Shown: piece after piece, positions 1 through 5,823 of the stretch
Position numbering within the stretch: position 1 is the stretch's first letter
How the letters are laid out: each line of letters begins with the position of its first letter
Source: an uncultured Clostridiaceae bacterium
GTDB lineage: Bacteria; Bacillota; Clostridia; Lachnospirales; Lachnospiraceae
Direction of reading: 5' to 3'
Length of the DNA stretch: 12,526 nucleotides
Assembly (NCBI GenBank): GCA_902477765.1
Contig: CABSIM010000054.1
Location: 1 to 12,526 of the forward strand
The notes under the pieces: model-generated
Told to the model about the DNA's origin: nothing
The model's input: the letters and a program-made list of their open reading frames with translations, nothing else
Database searches by the model: none
Translations under genes and position numbers: made by a program

Positions 1-45
1 CGGTCTCCAAAACCGTAGATGGGGGTTCGAGCCCCTCTTCCCCTG
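1..45 (+). tRNA. tRNA-Trp (CCA anticodon), 3' part only
   Basis: The window opens inside a tRNA. The anticodon arm is visible with stem CGGT/ACCG around loop CTCCAAA, so the anticodon at 7-9 is CCA (tryptophan). The T arm follows: GGGGG (21-25), loop TTCGAGC (26-32), CCCTC (33-37) with one G-T wobble. The 3' acceptor strand TTCCCCT is at 38-44 and the discriminator G at 45. The next bases are CTCA, so the CCA tail is not encoded and must be added after transcription. The D arm and 5' acceptor strand lie upstream of the window. Confidence 0.93.
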
Positions 46-59
46 CTCAATGATGAATG

Positions 60-97
60 GCTGAAGTCCTTTATTTAAAAGGATTTCAGCTTTTTTT
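60..97 (+). terminator. Rho-independent terminator of the tRNA unit
   Basis: A 13-bp stem (GCTGAAGTCCTTT at 60-72 with AAAGGATTTCAGC at 78-90, one G-T wobble) encloses a short AT loop and is followed at once by seven T residues (91-97). It sits 15 bases after the tRNA end, so it ends the tRNA transcript. Confidence 0.9.
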
Positions 98-151
98 ATT
101 TGTTTCCCTATCTGTGATAAGTCAATTTGCGATGTTTAAAACAGTCTGACA

Positions 152-171
152 AGGTCACGCTTGAGGTCACG
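152..171. repeat. 8-bp direct repeat AGGTCACG, 12-bp period
   Basis: AGGTCACG occurs at 152-159 and again at 164-171, separated by CTTG. The spacing is about one helical turn, so both copies face the same side of the DNA. It could be a binding site or a remnant of an older insertion beside the tRNA. The sequence does not decide between these, and chance is possible. Confidence 0.4.
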
Positions 172-317
172 TTTTGCCATGAATATGTTTTACTGGGATG
201 ACTTTATTGAGCGGCAGGAAAAGCGTACAAAATCAGTTGCTGATCATCGGGAATGATATGGTCTGCATAAGCAGAATGAAATATCCGTTCCGATAAAAAA
301 ATATTTTTTTCTGAAAC

Positions 318-344
318 CAAAACTTTCCGGAAACCCGGAGCGTC
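318..344 (+). promoter_or_regulatory. possible ECF-type (autoregulated) promoter of sigV
   Basis: CAAAAC at 318-323, followed by TTT, resembles the AAC-containing -35 element of ECF sigma factors. CGTC at 341-344 resembles their -10 element, 17 bases apart. A 16-bp A/T palindrome just upstream (295-310) could act as an UP element. The predicted transcript start would leave a leader of about 20 bases with the ribosome binding site at 357-370. A closer -35 match, TGAAAC at 312-317, is 23 bases from CGTC, which is too far. The assignment is therefore tentative; autoregulation is usual for this family. Confidence 0.35.
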
Positions 345-370
345 TAATAGACAGAAAGGAGGGAGGAAAC

Positions 371-859
371 ATGACTCATGAAGAAAAAAAGAACAGGCTG
401 GAAGAACTGATCCTCTCCGAATATTCTGCCATGTACCGTCTGGCATACAGTTATACAGGAAATGAACATGATGCCATGGATGTGGTGCAGGAAAGCATTC
501 TGAAGGCGTTTCAGAGAATCGGGAGTCTGAAAGAACCGCAGTTCATGAAGACGTGGCTCTGGAGAATTCTGATCAACACCTCCATAGATACACTGAAAGC
601 GGGGAAAAGAACTTTGCCGCTGACGGAACAGCCGGAAACCGGCAGTGAAGATACCTACCGGGATTTTGATACGCTGGAGGCGCTGAAACAGCTGGATGCC
701 ACGGAACGGGCGGTGGTGGTGCTTCGCTTCTTTGAAGACAGGAAACTGGATGAAATCAGCAGAATTCTGGAGATGAATCTGAATTCAGTCAAGACCATTC
801 TTTACAGGAGTCTCAGGAAACTGAAGGTGGAACTGAAGGAAAGTGAGGTATGGATATGA
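371..859 (+). CDS. sigV: ECF RNA polymerase sigma factor, SigV-like
   Basis: This 162-residue protein is a short two-domain extracytoplasmic-function sigma factor. It would direct RNA polymerase to envelope-stress promoters when released from its anti-sigma partner. Region 2 spans about residues 18-76 (YRLAYSYTGNEHDAMDVVQE, then the WLWRILIN helix). Region 4 spans about residues 103-156 (LDATERAVVVLRFFED and a helix-turn-helix ending in TILYRSLRKLK). The length is normal for the family. The start at 371 is set by a strong purine-rich ribosome binding site (AAGGAGGGAGG at 357-367). The 3' end overlaps the next gene, which encodes an RsiV-type anti-sigma factor. That partner is the main reason for naming it SigV-like; ECF class by sequence alone is less certain. 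Confidence 0.88.
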   Translation: MTHEEKKNRLEELILSEYSAMYRLAYSYTGNEHDAMDVVQESILKAFQRIGSLKEPQFMKTWLWRILINTSIDTLKAGKRTLPLTEQPETGSEDTYRDFDTLEALKQLDATERAVVVLRFFEDRKLDEISRILEMNLNSVKTILYRSLRKLKVELKESEVWI

Positions 860-1812
860 AGGACGACGGTCTGAAGAAAATGAGAAGGGAATATGAAACA
901 ATTCCGGTTCCCGCAGATCTGGAAAACAAAGTCAGGATGGCCATTGAAAAAGGAAAGGCAGAATCGGACCGGGAACTGTGCACAGAGCAGAATACAGAAA
1001 AAAAGACAGACAGGACAGGCGACAGCAAAGTAACAGAATTCAGAAAGGATGGGAGAACAATGAAGAAATCAAGGTATTTTGTAAGAGGAGGACAGGTGGC
1101 AGCGGCAGCGCTTGTGGCAGTAACACTGCTGGCCAACAGCAACGCGGAGATTGCCATGGCCATGGAACAGATTCCTGTGGTGGGAGCAGTTGTGAAAGTA
1201 GTTACTTTCCGCAGCTATGAGAAACAGGACGGGAATATGCAGGCCGATATCCAGACACCGCGGGTGGAAGCTGACGAAAATTCCGGCATTTCCCAGGCGG
1301 CAGAAGACGTCAACCGGTCCGTGGAAGAATATACAGACATGCTGATTGCGGAATATGAAAAAGATCTGGAAGAAAGCGGAGGAGACCTCCATAAGAAAGT
1401 GGATGTTTCCTACGAGGTGATTACTGACAACGACCGGATGTTCTCCCTGAAGATCATAACAGACGAGACCATGGCCAGTGCAGCGGAGAGTGTCAGAATC
1501 TACCATATCGACAAAACCATAGGCCAGGTGATGCATCTGGGAGATCTGTTTGAAGACGGGACGGATTATGTGAAGCTTCTCTCCGATGAAGTGGAAAAAC
1601 AGATGAGAGAGCAGATGACCAATGACGAAGGAAAGATGTATTTCCTGGATTCGGACGTGGGAGAAAATTTCGAAAAAATCCGTGAAGACCAGACCTTCTA
1701 CGTGGACAAAGAAGGACATCTGGTGCTGGTATTTGATGAATATGAAGTGGCTCCGGGCTACATGGGAGTTGTGGAATTCACCATGCCGGAGAGTGTATGG
1801 AAACAGAGCTGA
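850..1812 (+). CDS. rsiV: membrane anti-sigma factor, RsiV-like (DUF3298 domain)
   Basis: This 320-residue protein is the likely antagonist of the upstream sigma factor. The cytoplasmic N-terminus has the EYETIPVPADLENKV motif (about residues 14-28) common in clostridial anti-sigma factors. One membrane helix lies near residues 79-104. The extracellular part (about 128-318) matches the DUF4163/DUF3298 fold of RsiV, with IGQVMHLGDLF and a C-terminal segment containing FYVDKEGHLVLVFDEYEVAPG. In Bacillus subtilis RsiV binds lysozyme and is then cleaved by proteases, freeing SigV; a similar role here is inferred. Two in-frame starts are possible. ATG at 850 is served by AAGGA at 836-840. ATG at 856 is served by GAGG at 845-848 and gives a classic ATGA overlap with the sigV stop. 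Overlap means translational coupling either way. No clear terminator follows; only a weak 6-bp stem at 1819-1842 without a T run. Confidence 0.87.
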   Translation: MDMKDDGLKKMRREYETIPVPADLENKVRMAIEKGKAESDRELCTEQNTEKKTDRTGDSKVTEFRKDGRTMKKSRYFVRGGQVAAAALVAVTLLANSNAEIAMAMEQIPVVGAVVKVVTFRSYEKQDGNMQADIQTPRVEADENSGISQAAEDVNRSVEEYTDMLIAEYEKDLEESGGDLHKKVDVSYEVITDNDRMFSLKIITDETMASAAESVRIYHIDKTIGQVMHLGDLFEDGTDYVKLLSDEVEKQMREQMTNDEGKMYFLDSDVGENFEKIREDQTFYVDKEGHLVLVFDEYEVAPGYMGVVEFTMPESVWKQS

Positions 1813-1938
1813 CAGATGCGGGATCCGGACCGGAAAATCCCGGGCGCAAAGGGAAAAAACAGCCCATACCCTGGAAAAATTAGGGAAAAGGCCGGAAAAT
1901 GGCGGTGACATAACACATAAAATTGGTAAATGTATTAA

Positions 1939-1967
1939 TTGACTATTTTTTTTAAAAATGATATAAA
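1939..1967 (+). promoter_or_regulatory. strong sigma-A promoter with extended -10, for the HPr-like gene
   Basis: TTGACT at 1939-1944 and TATAAA at 1962-1967 are 17 bases apart, and TGA directly before the -10 gives an extended -10 element. The spacer is a T-then-A tract. The predicted start near 1974 leaves a leader of about 44 bases, so the HPr-like gene is expressed independently of the sigma/anti-sigma pair. Confidence 0.85.
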
Positions 1968-2017
1968 AAACTTCATAGCAATTATTTCTTTTTGCTTTTG
2001 AAAGGAGAATAAGAACT

Positions 2018-2266
2018 ATGATGAAACAGAAAAAAATTTTGATCCCATCCATTGCAGAAGCAAAAGATTTTGTGCTCAGAGCAGCTGAATGTGATTTTGA
2101 CATTAATGTTTTTTATAATCGTGTGATCATTGACGCAAAGTCAATCCTCGGTGTTCTGAGTCTGGATCTGACGCAGGTGCTCACTGTGGAATATGACGGG
2201 GAAAATGAGAAATTTGAAGAGTTCCTGGAAGAAAAGAATGCCAGTAAGGCAACTGCTGTTGCCTGA
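2018..2266 (+). CDS. HPr-like (Crh-like) phosphocarrier-family protein without active-site histidine
   Basis: This 82-residue protein has the HPr fold pattern: a first helix around residues 13-24, a strand DINVF, then DAKSILGVLSLDL (39-51), and a C-terminal helix ENEKFEEFLEE. The segment that carries GLHARPAA in true HPr reads SIAEAKDF here, so the phosphotransfer histidine (His15) is absent. The serine of the KSI motif (Ser42), equivalent to regulatory Ser46 of HPr, is kept. This combination is known in Crh of Bacillus, which acts in carbon catabolite control and not in sugar transport. A regulatory role is inferred; no PTS genes are nearby. The start at 2018 is set by AAGGAG at 2002-2007, 10 bases upstream; a second ATG follows at 2021. 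The gene stands alone with its own strong promoter and a downstream hairpin. Confidence 0.82.
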   Translation: MMKQKKILIPSIAEAKDFVLRAAECDFDINVFYNRVIIDAKSILGVLSLDLTQVLTVEYDGENEKFEEFLEEKNASKATAVA

Positions 2267-2292
2267 CAGACACATTTTCACCGGAAAGCAGG

Positions 2293-2324
2293 TGGCCGCC
2301 ATACCGGAAACGGGATGGCGGCCA
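2293..2324 (+). terminator. strong GNRA-capped hairpin after the HPr-like gene
   Basis: TGGCCGCCAT (2293-2302) pairs perfectly with ATGGCGGCCA (2315-2324). After one A/G mismatch the stem continues as CCG around a GAAA tetraloop closed by CGG. The following bases are TTCTGCATAT, so there is no proper T run. It may work as a weak or factor-assisted terminator, or protect the 3' end of the HPr-like mRNA. It starts 27 bases after the stop codon. Confidence 0.6.
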
Positions 2325-2361
2325 TTCTGCATATATGGGCAGGAACCGTCCGGAAACCGGA

Positions 2362-2386
2362 TTGTAAGAAAGCCGTTCCTTTACAA
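2362..2386. promoter_or_regulatory. inverted repeat TTGTAA-N13-TTACAA over the helicase -35 box
   Basis: TTGTAA at 2362-2367 and TTACAA at 2381-2386 are exact inverted repeats separated by 13 bases. The right arm covers most of the -35 hexamer of the helicase promoter. Position and symmetry suit a repressor operator, but no family is recognised and the arms are short. Confidence 0.35.
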
Positions 2387-2408
2387 GCAGATACGGATAC
2401 AGTATAAT
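2380..2408 (+). promoter_or_regulatory. sigma-A promoter of the nuclease-helicase gene
   Basis: TTTACA at 2380-2385 and a perfect TATAAT at 2403-2408 are separated by 17 bases. Transcription would begin near 2415, giving a leader of under 30 bases before the ATG at 2443. This separates the helicase from the HPr-like unit. Confidence 0.82.
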
Positions 2409-2442
2409 TTTCTTATCCGGGAAAGCAGAAAGGGGCCAGATC

Positions 2443-4827
2443 ATGGAACAGAGGCAGCAGGGGGAAACATGCAGAAAACTTGTGAAGATTTCCGTGAGGA
2501 ATCTGGTGGAGTTCGTGCTGCGTTCGGGAGACATTGACAACCGGCGGGGAGGTCAGGCACAGAAGGATGCCATGCTGGAAGGCAGCCGCATTCACAGAAA
2601 GATACAGAAAAAAATGGGACCGGATTACCGTGCGGAAGTACCGCTTAAGTATCTGGAAGAGGACGGGGAAGTGGCGGTTCTGGTGGAAGGCCGGGCAGAC
2701 GGAATTCAGGAATCGGACGGACTGGTCACCATTGACGAGATCAAAGGCGTCTACATGGATCTGGAACGGCTGGAGAAACCGGTTCCGGTCCATATGGCCC
2801 AGGCCATGTGCTATGGATATTTTTACTGCTGCGACAGAGATCTGGAGAAGATCCGGCTGCAGATCACATACTGCAGCCTGGAGACCGAAGAGATCCGCAG
2901 GTTTCATGAAGAAAAGACCAGAAAAGAACTGAAGGACTGGTTTGCAGGAATCATCCGGGAGTATATCCGGTGGGCAAGGTTTTCGTATCACCATGAACTG
3001 GCCAGGGATGCGTCCATTCAGAGTCTGGAATTTCCCTATCCCTACAGAACGGGGCAGCGGGATCTGGTGGTGGCGGTCTACCGGTCCATCATCCGGAAAA
3101 AACGTCTGTTTATCCAGGCACCTACGGGAATCGGAAAAACACTGTCCACAGTGTTTCCGGCGGTGAAGGCCATAGGAGAGGGAAAAGGAGAAAAACTGTT
3201 CTATCTGACTGCCAAGACCATCACCAGAACCGTGGCGGAGGATTCCCTGCGGATTCTGCGAAAGAAAGGGCTGATCTTTTCATCGGTGACCATTACGGCC
3301 AAGGAAAAACTCTGTCCGCTGGATGAGACAGACTGCAATCCGGATCACTGTCCCTATGCAGGCGGCCATTATGACCGGGTCAACGAAGCGGTGTTCGGAA
3401 TTCTTCAACAGGAACAGGACATCACCAGAGAAAAGATTCTGGCCTATGCGGAGAAATACCGGGTATGCCCGTTTGAATACTGTCTGGATATCAGCAGCTG
3501 GACCGACGGAATCATCTGTGACTATAATTATGTGTTTGACCCCAGTGTAAGGCTGAAAAGATATTTTGCGGAAGGAAACCGGGGAGAGTATCTGTTTCTT
3601 GTGGACGAGGCTCATAATCTGGTTTCCAGGGCAAGGGAAATGTACAGCGCGCATATAAGAAAAGAAGATGTGCTGGAGGTCAGAAGGATCGTAAAGGGGA
3701 AATCGGCGAAGCTGGAACGGGCACTGGACAGGTGCAACCGTCTGATGCTGGAAATGAAGCGGGAGTGTGAGGACTGGCTGGTTCTTTCCGATGTCACAGG
3801 CCTGGCTGCCGCTGTGATGGCTGTATTTGCGGAAATGGAAGGATTCATGGAGGATAACCCGGAATTTGAAGGAAGGGATGCGGTCCTGGATTTCTATTTC
3901 TGCCTGAGGGATTTCCTGAATATTTATGAACGCCTTGATGATCATTACAGGATCTACTCAGAACTGTCGGAAAAAGACGGATTTCAGGTGAGGCTTTTCT
4001 GCGTGAACCCGTCAGGCAGTCTTTCAGAATGTATGGATCAGGGAAACAGCACCGTCCTGTTTTCGGCCACCATGCTGCCGATCCGTTACTATAAAACCCT
4101 GCTGAGCGGAAATGAGGAGGACTATGCGGTATATGCAGGCTCCCCTTTTCCCGAGGAGAACCGGCTCCTGATGGTGGCAGGGGATGTGAGCAGCCGCTAT
4201 ACCAGAAGAAACGAAACGGAATACCGGAAAGTCGCGGGATATATACGGGAGATGGCTGCCGCCCGGGAGGGAAATTATATGGTTTTTTTCCCTTCCTACC
4301 AGTATCTGGAACAGGTGTTAGCCGTGGTGGAGCAGGAAGAACCGTTCTGCCATCTACTGATTCAGGGGCAGGGAATGAAAGAAGAAGAGCGGAATGAATT
4401 TCTGGAAGAATTCGACAGGAAAAGGGAAGGATCTCTGGTGGCATTCTGCGTTATGGGAGGTGTTTTTTCCGAGGGGATCGACCTGAAGGAAGAAAGACTC
4501 ATAGGAGTTATTGTGGTGGGCACAGGCCTTCCCATGGTATGTGTGGAACAGGAAATCCTGAAGGGATATTTTGATGAAAATGAAAACCGGGGATTTGATT
4601 TTGCCTATCAGTATCCGGGCATGAATAAAGTCCTTCAGGCGGCCGGACGGGTGATCAGGACACCGAAGGACAGGGGAGTGATTCTGCTTCTGGACGACAG
4701 GTTCATGAAAAGAGAATATCAGGAGCTGTTTCCGAGAGAGTGGGAACATTTCAGACTTGTGAAACTCTGGAATGTCCGCCGGTGTCTGGAAGATTTCTGG
4801 AACGGCCCTCCTACAGCATGCTCATGA
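2443..4827 (+). CDS. XPD/DinG-family DNA helicase fused to an N-terminal PD-(D/E)XK nuclease domain
   Basis: This 794-residue protein should be a cytoplasmic ATP-driven DNA helicase with nuclease activity, acting in repair or recombination. Residues about 15-185 carry a Cas4/RecB-like nuclease signature: Asp86 in EGRADG, Glu99-x-Lys101 in IDEIKG, and the motif Gln120-x3-Tyr124 in AQAMCYGY. The helicase part follows: Walker A APTGIGKT (226-233), the DEAH box (388-391), and motif VI QAAGRVIR (732-739). Cysteines 291, 298, 303 and 342 lie between Walker A and DEAH, where XPD-family enzymes hold a 4Fe-4S cluster. CDYNYVFDP follows them. All key residues seem present, so the protein looks intact. 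The start is set by AAAGGGG at 2429-2435, 7 bases upstream. Its last 17 bases overlap the convergent LysR gene. This fusion is annotated in many clostridia as an ATP-dependent helicase; its exact role is not known to me. It differs from Escherichia coli DinG, which lacks the nuclease domain. Confidence 0.9.
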   Translation: MEQRQQGETCRKLVKISVRNLVEFVLRSGDIDNRRGGQAQKDAMLEGSRIHRKIQKKMGPDYRAEVPLKYLEEDGEVAVLVEGRADGIQESDGLVTIDEIKGVYMDLERLEKPVPVHMAQAMCYGYFYCCDRDLEKIRLQITYCSLETEEIRRFHEEKTRKELKDWFAGIIREYIRWARFSYHHELARDASIQSLEFPYPYRTGQRDLVVAVYRSIIRKKRLFIQAPTGIGKTLSTVFPAVKAIGEGKGEKLFYLTAKTITRTVAEDSLRILRKKGLIFSSVTITAKEKLCPLDETDCNPDHCPYAGGHYDRVNEAVFGILQQEQDITREKILAYAEKYRVCPFEYCLDISSWTDGIICDYNYVFDPSVRLKRYFAEGNRGEYLFLVDEAHNLVSRAREMYSAHIRKEDVLEVRRIVKGKSAKLERALDRCNRLMLEMKRECEDWLVLSDVTGLAAAVMAVFAEMEGFMEDNPEFEGRDAVLDFYFCLRDFLNIYERLDDHYRIYSELSEKDGFQVRLFCVNPSGSLSECMDQGNSTVLFSATMLPIRYYKTLLSGNEEDYAVYAGSPFPEENRLLMVAGDVSSRYTRRNETEYRKVAGYIREMAAAREGNYMVFFPSYQYLEQVLAVVEQEEPFCHLLIQGQGMKEEERNEFLEEFDRKREGSLVAFCVMGGVFSEGIDLKEERLIGVIVVGTGLPMVCVEQEILKGYFDENENRGFDFAYQYPGMNKVLQAAGRVIRTPKDRGVILLLDDRFMKREYQELFPREWEHFRLVKLWNVRRCLEDFWNGPPTACS

Positions 4828-5686
4828 AATGCCTTGCGGCCTGGGAAATGGGGAGGTTTTCACTGCATGCCACCACCAGCTGGCGTGCCGGAAGTTTTTC
4901 GGCCAGATCCAGAATATAAAGGTTCTTTTCCTCCTCGGGAATGCAGAAATCCGGGACGAAGGCGATGCCGAGGCCGATGCGTGCCAGATCAATCAGCAGA
5001 TCGTTGCTGCTGAGTTCAATTTCCGGAACCAGATCCAGGTGAGACTTCTGGAACAGATTATGGAGAAATTCACTGGTGGTGCTTTTTCTGTCCAGCATCA
5101 TGATGGGGCAGGCCTGCAGCTCCTGCAGGCTGACTTTTTTCCCTTTCAGAGGAAAATGTTCGGGATTCGCCACAAACACATCGTGAAATTCCTGGATCAC
5201 CCGGATGTTGTGGGTGTTGGAAAGACCGGAATTGGGATAATTGGTGATGATGAAATCCACCTGACCGGTTTCCAGGATTCTGGCGCACTCAATGGAGGTG
5301 GAGTTGGTCACCTTAATATGGACATTGGGATAGGCGCTGTGGAACCGGTTCAGATACGGTACCAGGAAATAACGGCATATGGTGTCGCTGGCTGCGATTC
5401 TCAGCTGGCCGCCGTTAAGGGAATTGGCTTCCAGAAGCTGATTTTCTCCCTTGCGGATCAGGTTCAGGGCCGGTTCGATATGTTTGAAAAGGATTTCGCC
5501 TTCCGGAGTCAGCTGGACTTTTTTGGTGCTGCGGATAAAAAGAGTCTGTCCCAGCTTTTTTTCCAGCACCTTAATGGACTGGCTTACGGCCGACTGGGAA
5601 ATAAAAAGCTGCTTGGAGGCTTCCGAGAAGCTGAGCGTCCTTGCCACAAAGTAAAAAACTTTATATAATTCATAATTGACATCCAT
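4811..5686 (-). CDS. LysR-family transcriptional regulator
   Basis: This 291-residue protein has the full LysR layout. An N-terminal winged helix-turn-helix spans about residues 3-62 (VARTLSFSEASKQLFISQSA, then IKVLEKKLGQTLFIR and LTPEGE). A linker helix follows, then the two-lobed effector-binding domain from about residue 90 (LRIAASDTICRYFLVPYL, VDFIITN, IGLGIAFVPD). Such proteins bind DNA as tetramers and respond to a small molecule; the ligand cannot be read from the sequence. The start is fixed by a perfect AAGGAGG (minus strand, 5694-5700) with 7-base spacing. The gene is divergent from the sigma-like gene at 5824, so that gene is one possible target, although many LysR proteins also regulate distant genes. 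The 3' end overlaps the helicase gene tail-to-tail. Confidence 0.93.
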   Translation of the reverse strand: MDVNYELYKVFYFVARTLSFSEASKQLFISQSAVSQSIKVLEKKLGQTLFIRSTKKVQLTPEGEILFKHIEPALNLIRKGENQLLEANSLNGGQLRIAASDTICRYFLVPYLNRFHSAYPNVHIKVTNSTSIECARILETGQVDFIITNYPNSGLSNTHNIRVIQEFHDVFVANPEHFPLKGKKVSLQELQACPIMMLDRKSTTSEFLHNLFQKSHLDLVPEIELSSNDLLIDLARIGLGIAFVPDFCIPEEEKNLYILDLAEKLPARQLVVACSENLPISQAARHFMSML

Positions 5687-5717
5687 TATTAGTCCTCCTT
5701 ATAAGTGAAGTAAGACT

Positions 5718-5746
5718 ATTCTATCACAAAGAAGGACATTTGAAAA
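5718..5746 (-). promoter_or_regulatory. probable promoter of the LysR gene
   Basis: Read on the minus strand, TTTTCA (5746-5741) and TAGAAT (5723-5718) are 17 bases apart. The -10 has five of six consensus bases and the -35 four of six. The start would leave a leader of about 25 bases with the ribosome binding site. An 8-bp palindrome CTTATAAG (5698-5705) overlaps that site. Confidence 0.5.
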
Positions 5747-5823
5747 GAGCAAAAAAATAAATGCACCGGAAACAGCTGTCCGACGGCAGAGGAGTTCCGG
5801 GCGGAAAAGAGAGGAAAGCCGAA

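Larger units (their letters stand above)
98..370. other. AT-rich intergenic spacer between tRNA-Trp and sigV
   Basis: This spacer holds no convincing gene on either strand. A short minus-strand open frame at 204-446 runs into the start of the sigma factor gene and has no good ribosome binding site or recognisable content. The identifiable items are a pair of 8-bp direct repeats (152-171), a perfect AT palindrome (295-310), a possible ECF-type promoter (318-344), and the purine-rich ribosome binding site AAGGAGGGAGGAAAC directly before the ATG at 371. Confidence 0.6.

Noticed and set aside
312..346. TGAAAC / CGTC as the sigV promoter
   Set aside because: The two elements are 23 bases apart, well beyond the 16-17 bases used by ECF sigma factors; CAAAAC at 318 fits better and is reported instead with low confidence.
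1069..2103. 344-codon minus-strand frame across rsiV and the promoter of the HPr-like gene
   Set aside because: It covers an intact RsiV-like gene and a strong plus-strand promoter, with no ribosome binding site or known domain of its own.
2368..2378. LexA (SOS) box before the helicase
   Set aside because: GAAA-GCC-GTTC has a 3-base centre and a wrong base in the left arm; the Gram-positive LexA box needs GAAC-N4-GTTC.
4772..5668. 298-codon plus-strand frame opposite the LysR gene
   Set aside because: The LysR protein is intact and matches its family throughout; the opposite frame shows no family features and starts inside the helicase gene.
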